From Bacillus sp. REN16 (GTDB lineage Bacteria > Bacillota > Bacilli > Bacillales > Bacillaceae_L), in NCBI RefSeq assembly GCF_020731355.1, contig NZ_JAJFZK010000005.1:248001-312000 (forward strand): a stretch of DNA of 64,000 bases, read 5' to 3'. This document shows, in pieces, positions 36,178-44,129 of this stretch. Made by a program: the position numbers and the translations under genes. Each line of letters begins with the position of its first letter. Position 1 is the stretch's first letter. Below the pieces are notes generated by a model. It saw nothing but the letters and a program-made list of their open reading frames with translations. It had not been told where the DNA came from and searched no databases.

Positions 36178-36368
36178 GGGTCATTTTCCTATACAAATTT
36201 TTATGTAATTTCGGCACAAATGGCTTTACTCCAATAAAAAATGAGCATCAATTTCATATGCAGCAAATTGGCACTCATTTTAACATACATTTTTAATGTT
36301 TGTGATAGTTAACGGAACCCGTTAGCTAAAACTTCTCTATTTTTATCTGTAAATGAATTCCTAAGAAA

Positions 36369-37232
36369 TTACATTTTTCTTTCAATCGGCAGTGTACAGC
36401 AGCGGAAGGAACCTCCGGATTTTATAATTTCTGTAATATCAACCTCGATAATTTCAAAGCCACGCTTTTCAAGTTCTTCATTTACCTTTTTATTTACAGG
36501 CAAACTAATGATTTTTTTATCGCCAATAGATAATACATTGGTACCAAGTGTAAACGCCTCTTCATCAGTAACCTCAATCAAATCATATTTAGATTTAAGT
36601 AATTCAATATTCTCAGGTTTTAATGCAGGAGGATAAATTAATGCAAGGTCCGGCGAAACAATATTAAATACACAATCCAAATGCAAATATTTCTTTTCAA
36701 AATCGATGGTAATAATTTCGAATTGCTTATTTAATAGTTTTTTTAAGTGATCAATCGCTTCTTGGTTCGTTCGAGAGCTCAATCCAATATAGACCCGGTC
36801 TCGATCGATAATCACATCTCCACCTTCAATTTGATGACCAATGATATTATAGTAGGAGATTTCTTCATCCTCGAGCCAGACTTTTAGCACATTTTCTTCG
36901 CCACCTCGAATTTCACTAGCCATATCAGCAACAAATACCGTTTCCCCAAGGGTAAATCCGATGTCCCTCGTAAAGACTTGTTCAGGATATTTTTTATGAT
37001 AAGGCAGTAAAATGACTTCAATTTTGTGATCACGCAATATCTTTACAAAATGGTCATGCTGTTCAAGAGCCTTCTCGATATTAATTCCCTCATCTTTATA
37101 ATGTTTTTGTGTTTCATTAAGGATATCTCGGATGGTCATATATTGAGGTTGGCAAAGGATTACTTTTTTTAACACATCGTATTCACTATAACAGCTAATT
37201 TTATAAGGTTCATTTGTTTGCTCGATTGCCAC
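36369..37232 (-). CDS. DDAH/arginine deiminase-family amidinohydrolase
   Basis: A 287-aa enzyme of the guanidino-modifying superfamily (dimethylarginine dimethylaminohydrolase-like). GTG 37232 is chosen because AAAGGAGG lies 7 bases upstream. Family residues: FTRDIGF near the N-terminus, GGDVIID, catalytic His in YLHLDCVFNIV and catalytic Cys in GGSFRCCTLP. Substrate (arginine, methylarginine or agmatine-like) cannot be fixed from sequence. A single gene facing away from the spore-type gene beside it. Confidence 0.85.
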   Translation of the reverse strand: MAIEQTNEPYKISCYSEYDVLKKVILCQPQYMTIRDILNETQKHYKDEGINIEKALEQHDHFVKILRDHKIEVILLPYHKKYPEQVFTRDIGFTLGETVFVADMASEIRGGEENVLKVWLEDEEISYYNIIGHQIEGGDVIIDRDRVYIGLSSRTNQEAIDHLKKLLNKQFEIITIDFEKKYLHLDCVFNIVSPDLALIYPPALKPENIELLKSKYDLIEVTDEEAFTLGTNVLSIGDKKIISLPVNKKVNEELEKRGFEIIEVDITEIIKSGGSFRCCTLPIERKM

Positions 37233-37335
37233 TGGGAATCCTCCTTTGCTAATAAACATATTATCTGCTGGAATCGGAAGGAATATGTTTGTAAGACAAG
37301 AAAAGCCCTCCTCCAAACAGCTCATTTTTCATGAC

Positions 37336-37363
37336 ACCCCCTCTTATATGGACACATACACTA
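37336..37363 (+). promoter_or_regulatory. Candidate sigma-K promoter
   Basis: CATACACTA (37355-37363) fits the sigma-K -10 consensus CATAnnnTA, and ACC at 37336, 16 bases upstream, fits its short -35 (AC). It lies just before the His-rich gene. Confidence 0.55.
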
Positions 37364-37394
37364 AAGTGCAGCCTATTTGAGGAGGGGAGAAAAT

Positions 37395-37682
37395 TTGGAA
37401 AGACAACTATTTGGAATTTACGGGGGTTCGCCAGGTCTGACGATACAGCCTTTTCCAGTCGGTTATAACCCGGGACCCGGGTATCATCATGGTCATGGCA
37501 CATATAATCCAGGCCACGGCTATCACCACGGACATGGCGGTTATTATCCAGGCCACGGCTATCACCACGGACATGGTGGCTATTATCCAGGTCATGGCTA
37601 TCACCATGGTCATGGCACATATAATCCAGGCCATGGCTACCATCACGGTCATAGCGGATACTATCCAGGTCATGGAAGATGA
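37395..37682 (+). CDS. His/Gly/Tyr-rich repeat protein, probable spore coat component
   Basis: A 95-aa protein from TTG 37395 (GAGGAGGGGAG upstream). After a short start (MERQLFGIYGGSPG) it is about five copies of a 13-residue unit GYHHGHGGYYPGH, encoded by 39-bp DNA repeats. Many His residues suggest metal binding, and Tyr-rich repeats suggest cross-linking. A sigma-K-like promoter upstream supports expression in the mother cell late in sporulation. No homologue is named. Confidence 0.7.
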   Translation: MERQLFGIYGGSPGLTIQPFPVGYNPGPGYHHGHGTYNPGHGYHHGHGGYYPGHGYHHGHGGYYPGHGYHHGHGTYNPGHGYHHGHSGYYPGHGR

Positions 37683-37704
37683 CCCCAAAATAAGCAGGAT
37701 GAAG

Positions 37705-37740
37705 AAAAACGAGGGAGCGAATCCCTCGTTTTTTGTTTTT
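37705..37740 (+). terminator. Terminator after the His-rich gene
   Basis: AACGAGGGA / TCCCTCGTT stem followed by TTTTTGTTTTT. Confidence 0.9.
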
Positions 37741-37775
37741 CTCTCATAGTTTTCCATGTATGACTTGAACTCATG

Positions 37776-37834
37776 AAGAGAGCTAATTGGCTCTCTTTTT
37801 TCAATGTCTAGCTCCAGGCGCCTAGCGCTTTTTT
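37776..37834. other. Second hairpin and family A fragment
   Basis: AAGAGAGC / GCTCTCTT with a T-run (37776-37801) is followed by a fragment of repeat family A (TGTCTAGCTCCAGGCGCCTA, about 37805). Confidence 0.7.
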
Positions 37835-37910
37835 AAATAGTATTGTTAATTTTCTAAATTTATTTATAATTAATTATGCAGGATGTATATTCAGGTTAGG
37901 GGGAAAAAGT

Positions 37911-39446
37911 ATGTCAATTACACAAGGATTAACCATTGAAGTTCAAGAGAAGGTCAATCAATTTAAAGAATTAGATCAAAAAATCACTCATCTCAATAGT
38001 GTGTTAGCTCTTGCGGATTGGGATCAAAAAGTCATGGCACCAAAAAAAGGGCGCTCTTTGTTTGCAAATTCCATTGGAACATTATCAACCGAAATCTTTA
38101 AATTATCGATTTCTAAAGAAATGGGTGAGCTGCTTGAAGCATTAATTGCTGAAGATGTGTATCCCCAATTAGATGATGTAACGAAAGCAACTGTACGAGA
38201 ACGGAATAACTTTTACCAGCAATCCAAAAGCATTCCATCAGAACTGTACAATGAATATATCGTGTTAACCTCGAATGCGAACGATGCGTGGGAAGAAGCA
38301 AGGGAAACGAATAATTTTGAGGTTTATCTGCCATATCTTGAACGAATTGTGGAGATTAAAAAGAAATTTACCGAGTATTACGGATATGAAGGACATCCAT
38401 ATAATGCCTTATTAAATGAATATGAGCCAGGATTGACCGTCAAAAAGCTGGATCCGCTTTTTGCCGAATTGCGAAAAAGCAGTATCGATTTATTAAACAG
38501 AATCAATCAGTCCTCTTCTAAACCAAATGGTGAGGTTTTTGAAAAGCTTTATGATGCGGATATTCAGAAAGAGTTTAATAAATTCCTTCTCCCGCGCATT
38601 GGATTTGATATGAATGCTGGCCGACTTGATGAGACTGTACATCCATTTGCGCAATCGATTAATACGGGTGATGTGAGGATTACAACTCGCTATCTTGAAG
38701 ATAATGTTCGTTCTGCCATCTTTGGAACCATTCATGAAGCGGGACACGGAATCTATGAGCAGAATATTAACCCTGAATTAGAAGGAACCTCCATCTGCTC
38801 TGGAACATCCTTTGGAATTCATGAATCACAATCAAGGTTTTTAGAAAATATGGTTGGGCGCAGTGAGGAGTTTTGGAAGCTGTTCTACCATGACCTGCAA
38901 AATCATTTCCCTGACCAATTAGGTGGTCTGGATGTTAATGATTTTTACCGTGCGGTCAATATTGTGGAACCTTCTTTCATTCGTGTGGAGGCAGATGAAT
39001 TAACTTACAATCTGCACATCATGCTCCGTTATGAAATTGAGAAAGGTCTGATCAGTGGCGATATTGCAGTGAAGGACCTTCCAAAAGTATGGAATGAAAA
39101 GATGAACGAATATCTAGGCATTGTTCCTCCTACTGACACATTAGGCGTACTGCAAGACGTGCATTGGTCATTTGGCGGCTTAGGCTACTTCCCATCTTAC
39201 TCACTAGGAAACCTATATGCTGCACAAATTTTGAATACGATTAAAAAGGAACTCCCTGACTTCTACGGTCATATTGAAAGAGGAGAATTCAATGTCATTC
39301 AGGATTGGCTAAAAGAAAAAATACACCAGCACGGTGCGATTTATACTCCGGATGAACTCATTAAGAAGGTCACTGGTGAAAGCTTAAACGCTACATATCT
39401 AGTGAATTATTTAGAAGAAAAGTATACAAAGGTTTATCAACTTTAA
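37911..39446 (+). CDS. ypwA: M32-family metallocarboxypeptidase
   Basis: A 511-aa zinc carboxypeptidase of the Taq/Pfu type, removing C-terminal amino acids in the cytosol. Zinc motif HEAGHGIYE (HExxH), with downstream Glu in SFGIHESQSRFLEN, typical of M32. Conserved DWDQKVMAPKKG at the start and GALGYFPSYSLGN-like LGYFPSYSLGNLYAAQ near the end. Length matches B. subtilis YpwA (501 aa). TAGGGGG precedes ATG 37911. Confidence 0.93.
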   Translation: MSITQGLTIEVQEKVNQFKELDQKITHLNSVLALADWDQKVMAPKKGRSLFANSIGTLSTEIFKLSISKEMGELLEALIAEDVYPQLDDVTKATVRERNNFYQQSKSIPSELYNEYIVLTSNANDAWEEARETNNFEVYLPYLERIVEIKKKFTEYYGYEGHPYNALLNEYEPGLTVKKLDPLFAELRKSSIDLLNRINQSSSKPNGEVFEKLYDADIQKEFNKFLLPRIGFDMNAGRLDETVHPFAQSINTGDVRITTRYLEDNVRSAIFGTIHEAGHGIYEQNINPELEGTSICSGTSFGIHESQSRFLENMVGRSEEFWKLFYHDLQNHFPDQLGGLDVNDFYRAVNIVEPSFIRVEADELTYNLHIMLRYEIEKGLISGDIAVKDLPKVWNEKMNEYLGIVPPTDTLGVLQDVHWSFGGLGYFPSYSLGNLYAAQILNTIKKELPDFYGHIERGEFNVIQDWLKEKIHQHGAIYTPDELIKKVTGESLNATYLVNYLEEKYTKVYQL

Positions 39447-39456
39447 TAAATTAGTA

Positions 39457-39489
39457 GGCGATTCTTCTTTGGAGAAGGTCGCCTTTTTT
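39457..39489 (+). terminator. Terminator after ypwA
   Basis: GGCGATTCTTC / GAAGGTCGCC stem followed by six T residues. Confidence 0.88.
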
Positions 39490-39564
39490 CCATATTAAAA
39501 TAAAAATGAACCTTTCCCTCACTTCATTAGTATAAGGAGTAAGAACATAAAAAGGGGAGAGTTG

Positions 39565-39945
39565 ATGATGACGTCGATTACAGGAATGATTGTGAGCTCC
39601 ATTGTTGTAGCAATTCTTGGATCTGTTTTTGCGGTGGTGATTGGTTCGATGAATAAGAAAGTAGTCCGTGATAAAAAGGGGGATATTGATTTTACGAAAA
39701 CAAACATCTATTTTTATTGGTCAAGATGGGATACGATTATAACAATAGCGGCTGTATATACCTTTTTATGTATCACGGGGCTTTTGGTTTTCCTTTTACG
39801 AGGAGACACCATCAATAGTCCAATTATCCAATTTTTCATCCATCAAACCTTTGTCTTCAGCTTGATTACATTTATTTGGTTTATTTCAAAGCTTGCCTAT
39901 GTCTATAAAGGAATTAAAGCGCGGTGGTCAGATGAGTTACAGTAA
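39565..39945 (+). CDS. Three-helix membrane protein encoded with a sigma factor
   Basis: A 126-aa protein (AAGGGGAG upstream) with hydrophobic segments at residues about 7-28, 50-72 and 85-108. No family recognised. It overlaps the sigma factor gene by 14 bases, so it is likely co-regulated or part of the same sensing unit. Confidence 0.7.
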   Translation: MMTSITGMIVSSIVVAILGSVFAVVIGSMNKKVVRDKKGDIDFTKTNIYFYWSRWDTIITIAAVYTFLCITGLLVFLLRGDTINSPIIQFFIHQTFVFSLITFIWFISKLAYVYKGIKARWSDELQ

Positions 39946-40459
39946 TGTTGAAAAGGCACTTCTGCAACTTCAACAAGGGGATAAAGAAGCGTTGGAAGTT
40001 ATATACAATGTCTACAAAGCCCCTCTCTATCAGTTTATTTTTCGATATACGAATAACGAACAGCTAAGCATCGACCTTGTTCAGGACACCTTTGAGAAAC
40101 TGTATCGCAAGTTTCATCAGTTCGATCCGGAAAAGGGAAAGTTCAAAACCTATCTCTTCCAGATTGCCTATAACACAATGATGACAAGGCTGAGGCGACA
40201 GAACTTTTTTCGTACTTTACTGCCAATTTTGGCGGATCGACAAACACATCAAGAAAACGCCGATGAAAAAATAACCGTTCAAACCGCAATAGGGTTGCTA
40301 CCAGAAGATTTACGCGCGATTGTGTTGCTAACCTACTACCACGATCTTACACAAAAAGAAATCTCCGCAATCCTGCACATTCCAGTCGGAACGGTCAAAT
40401 CCAAGCTGCATCGTGCTTTGAAAAAACTAAGACAAGAATTAGAGGTGAATGAGGATTGA
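39932..40459 (+). CDS. ECF-type RNA polymerase sigma factor
   Basis: A 175-aa sigma-70 family protein with only regions 2 and 4. ATG 39932 lies inside the previous gene's end. Region 2: LYQFIFRYTNNEQLSIDLVQDTFEKLYRKF and KFKTYLFQIAYNTMMTRLRR; region 4: LPEDLRAIVLLTYYHDLTQKEISAILHIPVGTVKSKLHRALKKLR. It directs polymerase to an unknown regulon. The next gene overlaps by 4 bases and encodes a membrane protein, as anti-sigma factors often are. Confidence 0.9.
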   Translation: MSYSNVEKALLQLQQGDKEALEVIYNVYKAPLYQFIFRYTNNEQLSIDLVQDTFEKLYRKFHQFDPEKGKFKTYLFQIAYNTMMTRLRRQNFFRTLLPILADRQTHQENADEKITVQTAIGLLPEDLRAIVLLTYYHDLTQKEISAILHIPVGTVKSKLHRALKKLRQELEVNED

Positions 40460-40686
40460 ATGAAGATCAATTTGAAAAAGAATTAAAAGAAAAGCTCGAT
40501 CAATTCACCGTAGAAGTCCCAGACTTCCCAATGAAAAAATCAAGGGTAGGTCGCATGGCAAACTGGTTTTTTAATCCGGTGTCCATTCCGTTTCCAGAGA
40601 TCGGCTATAAAAAGGCCGCGTTTCTATCGATTGCATGGCTGCCGGTATTTGTGGTGCCATTAACATTCGTGCTTTTTTTGTTGTAA
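40456..40686 (+). CDS. Small membrane protein, possible anti-sigma factor
   Basis: A 76-aa protein from TTG 40456 (GAGGTGAATGAGG upstream), overlapping the sigma stop (TTGA). The N-terminal half is charged and cytosolic (NEDQFEKELKEKLDQF), then one membrane helix near the C-terminus. Position and topology suggest an anti-sigma factor, but it is short and has no zinc-finger motif. Confidence 0.6.
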   Translation: MNEDQFEKELKEKLDQFTVEVPDFPMKKSRVGRMANWFFNPVSIPFPEIGYKKAAFLSIAWLPVFVVPLTFVLFLL

Positions 40687-40892
40687 AAAAGGGTAGAGGC
40701 CGTTCCGAAGTTGGCATATACCCGGCTGGTAATTAGACGGAAAAACTTCGCTTACTTTAGTTGGTTACTCGATTAAGGACAGGGAAGTGAATTTTAACGG
40801 GAATCTTTTAAATTGACTGATTCATGCGGGATAAATCAACAAATTGGAGTAAACGCTATAATTTGGATAACAAATTATAGGAGGTTTGTACG

Positions 40893-41426
40893 ATGAAAGT
40901 TGTTGGTATTTCAGGTTCACTGATTGGTGCAAAAGTATCAAAAGCTGTTTATGAAGTGTTAGCTGCGATTAAATCACAGGATTTCTCTGTTCAAATCGAA
41001 TTACTGGATTTAAAGGATTTCGAGCTGGAATTTGTGAATGGAAGCCCATTAAGCTATTACAATGACGATACAATTAAAGTGGTCAATAAAATATTGGAGG
41101 CAGACATGCTTGTCTTTGGATCACCGATATACCAGGCGTCCATTTCAGGGGCTCTTAAAAATTTGTTGGACTTTTTTCCGGTCGATTCCTTTAAAAATAA
41201 AGTAACCGGGATCATTACAACCGGTGGTACGGAAAAACACTTCCTAGTTTCAGAATTTCATCTAAAGCCGATTCTTTCATATTTAAAAGGGACGGTTCCG
41301 GTTCATCAAGTATTTATTCATAATGACAATTTTGATGATGACAATGAAATTACGAACAAAGGACTACTAAAACGAATCCATACCTTGGCTGAGGAAATGA
41401 TTTCTCTGCAAAAAAGTATGAGGTAG
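40893..41426 (+). CDS. NADPH-dependent FMN reductase
   Basis: A 177-aa flavodoxin-fold reductase (SsuE/NADPH-FMN reductase family). Phosphate-binding VGISGSLIGAKVSKAVYEVL at the start and FGSPIYQASISGALKNLLD in the middle are diagnostic. AGGAGG precedes ATG 40893. It supplies reduced flavin or reduces quinone/azo compounds; substrate unknown. The 206 bases upstream contain no repeat. Confidence 0.88.
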   Translation: MKVVGISGSLIGAKVSKAVYEVLAAIKSQDFSVQIELLDLKDFELEFVNGSPLSYYNDDTIKVVNKILEADMLVFGSPIYQASISGALKNLLDFFPVDSFKNKVTGIITTGGTEKHFLVSEFHLKPILSYLKGTVPVHQVFIHNDNFDDDNEITNKGLLKRIHTLAEEMISLQKSMR

Positions 41427-41462
41427 TAAGGTGTGGTACGGTATGGGGAAAAATCAAAACGA

Positions 41463-41492
41463 AGGCATTACAGCAACAGGGTAATGCCTTTT
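41463..41492 (+). terminator. Terminator after the FMN reductase gene
   Basis: GGCATTAC / GTAATGCC stem followed by TTTT. From 41493 to 41761 I see only A/T-rich DNA and no gene. Confidence 0.8.
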
Positions 41493-41761
41493 CATAATTG
41501 GCTAATGCAGCAGGTGATTTACTTTGAAATCCTATCTCCATATTTACCATTTGATAAAATCTCCTCCGCAGATAATAGTGTCCAGTCTCTGACCGGGGTG
41601 GTGGTCCTTTTATTCTTGTTTGTAAAATAGATTAATATAATCGTAACTGCAAAGGTAAGGTTTAAAAAATCCCTTTCGATTCATGGAGTTATTTGTTATA
41701 ATTAGTGTAATATTACACCGCGATAATCAATAACCTAGTGGTTGCTATGGGGGAGTCGACA

Positions 41762-42067
41762 TTGAATAAAGGTCATATTTTTTTATGGATTTTAATGATT
41801 TTTGCTACGGCATTAGGCATATATGGCCAATCTTTTGCTTATTTTTTAGAAAACATAACAAATACCGGTAATGTTGTGTATTACCTGACTGCCATTACTG
41901 TTATTAGTATCCTCTTATACTTAGTGACCCCATTATTAGCATATTTAATGATCAAACTAGAAAAAATGGACTATCAATTTATGCTATTATACATATTTAT
42001 TTTTGGAATTATTGGGGTATTTGTATCCCTATGGTCAGTATTTGTCTGTGTCATGTGGTGGGGCTAA
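41762..42067 (+). CDS. Small membrane protein of unknown function
   Basis: A 101-aa protein with three hydrophobic segments. TTG 41762 is preferred (GGGGGAG 7 bases upstream) over GTG 41738. No motif recognised. A shared bidirectional terminator follows. Confidence 0.6.
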   Translation: MNKGHIFLWILMIFATALGIYGQSFAYFLENITNTGNVVYYLTAITVISILLYLVTPLLAYLMIKLEKMDYQFMLLYIFIFGIIGVFVSLWSVFVCVMWWG

Positions 42068-42147
42068 TTTTTTCTAAGTATAATTTCCCGTTCAAACCAT
42101 TGATCCCAAAGCCGACTAATCGTTTCGTGTGCCCCGTAAAATGAAGT

Positions 42148-42188
42148 GAGAGAAGTGGATTCTAAAAGAGTCTACTTCTCTTTTTTTA
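42148..42188. terminator. Bidirectional terminator
   Basis: GAGAAGTGGA...TCTACTTCTC with a following T-run; it overlaps the stop of the convergent SLAP gene. Confidence 0.8.
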
Positions 42189-42546
42189 GTCGTAGCGTGG
42201 CGGAATCTGGGACCTCAAAACCAGCCGGAAAAATAAACGTCCAAGGCATACTCGTTTCTGGTGGTATATATAAAGTGGGTAGTGTGAACTTTTGGTTAGC
42301 TAACAGGTTATCACCACTCCAAACTTCTATTAATGTATTTTCAAAAATGAGATTTTGCGTTGTTTTATTATGGATGATTGCAGTAACCAATTGTTCGTTT
42401 TTGTGGTTTGTAGCAATCCAAATAGTTGTGAACGTAACCCCAGCATCTAGATCCGCAACAGTCTCATAAAAAATATGTTCAATTTTTTCTCGGTCCTTCG
42501 GGGAAATTGTCCGATCCCACGCATCTTCAAATACTAGTATTTGCAT
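42172..42546 (-). CDS. SLAP-domain protein
   Basis: A 124-aa protein matching the SLAP (S-layer-like/surface-associated) domain pattern seen in Bacillus accessory proteins: VFEDAWDRTISPKDREKIE, TTIWIATNHKNEQLVTAIIHN and PPETSMPWTFIFP. ATG 42546 with GAGGTGAGC is the start; the frame is open further upstream only because the 21-nt array there stays in frame (YRT heptads). No signal peptide. Role unknown. Confidence 0.75.
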   Translation of the reverse strand: MQILVFEDAWDRTISPKDREKIEHIFYETVADLDAGVTFTTIWIATNHKNEQLVTAIIHNKTTQNLIFENTLIEVWSGDNLLANQKFTLPTLYIPPETSMPWTFIFPAGFEVPDSATLRLKKEK

Positions 42547-42589
42547 GTGCTCACCTCTTATAGAGTTATTATATAGGATAATAAATTGG

Positions 42590-42716
42590 TTTGTCCGATA
42601 TCTTCGGTGATTTGTCCGATATCCCATCACCAATGTCCGATAAAATTCCTGCAATGTCCGATATCTCACCGCGAATGTCCGATAAAATCAAATAATTGTC
42701 CGATATCCCCAAAACG
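42590..42716. repeat. 21-nt periodic array, 6 units (TGTCCGATA core)
   Basis: Six TGTCCGATAT/A cores exactly 21 nt apart, running directly into GATACTCT and the GCCTTCCGG terminator at 42731, as in the 17.6-kb block. Confidence 0.9.
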
Positions 42717-42730
42717 ATATATGATACTCT

Positions 42731-42756
42731 GCCTTCCGGGTGGACCGGAAGGCTTT
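42731..42756 (+). terminator. GCCTTCCGG hairpin linked to the 21-nt array
   Basis: GCCTTCCGG / CCGGAAGGC with TTTT, nearly identical to the copies at 17580 and 17748. There is no plus-strand gene just upstream, so it is part of the repeat composite. Confidence 0.8.
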
Positions 42757-42787
42757 TAATATGCTTTTTCCGTTAAAATCCCATTTC

Positions 42788-42868
42788 GGGTCGATAAATT
42801 CAGATTTCGAACCGATAAATCAAAAACTTATACCCAAATCTATCATCCCCGACCCATAAACACCCGCA
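42788..42868. repeat. Second 21-nt array with a different core (CGATAAAT)
   Basis: Units starting at 42788, 42809, 42830 and 42851 are 21 nt apart, with a degenerate core like GRACCGATAAAT. It adjoins the TGTCCGATA array but is not the same sequence. Confidence 0.65.
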
Positions 42869-42919
42869 AATTTGGTTATGCTAACTGTAATTTAGTTGGA
42901 ATCAAAGGAGTTCTTGGAT

Positions 42920-43735
42920 ATGATAGCATTTTTTGAGCAATTTCATCCGGTGATGCAGGCGTTTCTGGCGACTTTGTTCACGTGGGGGATGACGGCACTG
43001 GGGGCAACCCTTGTCTTTGCAACAAAGACCATCAATCAGCGTCTTTTAGATAGTATGTTGGGATTTGCGGGGGGCGTGATGATTGCTGCCAGCTATTGGT
43101 CGCTTCTTGGGCCAGCGATTGAGATATCAAGCAACCACCCAATCGGCGCGTGGTTTCCCGCAGCATTCGGATTTTTGTTGGGCGGCGTTTTTTTATGGGG
43201 AATTGATAAGATTTTGCCTCATCTCCATCCGAATGCACCAATCAACGATGCGGAAGGACTTCATTCGCAAGGTCAAAAAAGAAGTACACTTCTCGTATTG
43301 GCGATAACGCTTCATAATATTCCAGAGGGATTGGCGGTTGGAATCGCATTTGGTGCCCTTGCAAATGGTGGAACTGAAAGCTCTTTAGCGGGTGCGTTGA
43401 CATTGGCACTTGGAATTGGCATTCAAAACTTTCCCGAAGGAATAGCAGTTTCGATGCCATTACGAGGTGACGGCATGTCACGGAGAAAAAGCTTCTTTTA
43501 CGGACAATTTTCAGGAATGGTTGAACCCATCGCTGCCGTTGTTGGCGCATTTGCCGTCTCTTTTATTGAGCCATTGCTGCCATATGCGCTGAGTTTTGCG
43601 GCTGGTGCGATGATCTTCGTTGTCGCAGAAGAGGTGATTCCAAGTTCGCAGGAAAAAGGAAATAAGGATCTCGCCTCGATGAGTTTGATGATTGGATTTG
43701 TTGTGATGATGATACTTGATGTGGCGTTGGGATAG
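42920..43735 (+). CDS. ZIP-family metal transporter (GufA type)
   Basis: A 271-aa membrane protein with about eight helices. ATG 42920 (AAAGGAG upstream). Metal-binding signatures [14 protein letters not shown] in helix 4 and [13 protein letters not shown] in helix 5 are diagnostic of ZIP transporters for zinc and related divalent ions. A His-containing loop (HLHPNAP) lies between. Direction is into the cytosol in this family. Confidence 0.9.
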   Translation: MIAFFEQFHPVMQAFLATLFTWGMTALGATLVFATKTINQRLLDSMLGFAGGVMIAASYWSLLGPAIEISSNHPIGAWFPAAFGFLLGGVFLWGIDKILPHLHPNAPINDAEGLHSQGQKRSTLLVLAITLHNIPEGLAVGIAFGALANGGTESSLAGALTLALGIGIQNFPEGIAVSMPLRGDGMSRRKSFFYGQFSGMVEPIAAVVGAFAVSFIEPLLPYALSFAAGAMIFVVAEEVIPSSQEKGNKDLASMSLMIGFVVMMILDVALG

Positions 43736-43790
43736 TCATGAATTCCACCTCAAAACTTTGACAGGTCCTATGGACCTCGGATAGCATACT

Positions 43791-43820
43791 AAAACCGGGA
43801 AAAACTGCCCGGTTCTTTTT
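43791..43820 (+). terminator. Terminator after the ZIP gene
   Basis: AACCGGG / CCCGGTT followed by CTTTTT. Confidence 0.85.
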
Positions 43821-43863
43821 GGGTTAGGCTCTTTTCTAAAAGATTGTTGTTATTACCACAGGC

Positions 43864-43981
43864 GTGATTTCCGCTTCTGGCACTCGCTTTCCGCGGGCGA
43901 TCCGTAAGCCTCCTCGCTTCGCTGTGGGGTCTCGCTTGGCTCGCTTTTCCCGCAGGAGTCTCGTACCATACGCTCCAATCA
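43864..43981. repeat. Dispersed repeat, family C (GC-rich, 118 bp)
   Basis: GC-rich block with short inverted ends (GTGATT...AATCAC) and internal TTTCCGCGGGCG and CCCGCAGGAGTC. From memory it resembles a repeat found widely between genes in Bacillaceae genomes. The remaining 150 bases to gerA are A/T-rich. Confidence 0.7.
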
Positions 43982-44129
43982 CTAAAAATATCAACATTAT
44001 TATGCATTTTACAAACAATAGAATTATCTTCTAAAAGCAACAAAGTTTACGAAAACAGCCTTGGTTTAAAATGCATGATTTTCCATAAAATGAAGCAAAC
44101 TAAATCATCTTATTGTAGGTGGGTTTTGG

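Larger units (their letters stand above)
35691..36346. mobile_element. 656-bp element with 37-bp terminal inverted repeats, no transposase
   Basis: The ends match in inverted orientation: TAAAAATAGAGAAG, 8-9 divergent bases, then AACGGGTTCCGTT. Inside are a terminator-like hairpin (35797-35825, AAAATGGCTCAG/CTGAGCCATTTT), four units of a GAGAAATTTCC-type repeat about 50-60 bp apart (35880-36056), and a perfect 19-bp hairpin (36134-36177). No open frame longer than about 80 codons is credible. It looks like a non-autonomous (MITE-like) element or its remnant. Confidence 0.55.

Noticed and set aside
37407-37757. Minus-strand frame opposite the His-rich gene
   Set aside because: Shadow of a repeat-coding gene; the plus strand has the ribosome site, promoter and terminator.
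41433-41630. 65-aa frame after the FMN reductase gene
   Set aside because: It runs through a terminator hairpin and has no ribosome site or recognisable feature.
43789-44043. Minus-strand 84-aa frame
   Set aside because: It covers the GC-rich dispersed repeat (family C); frames in this repeat are spurious.
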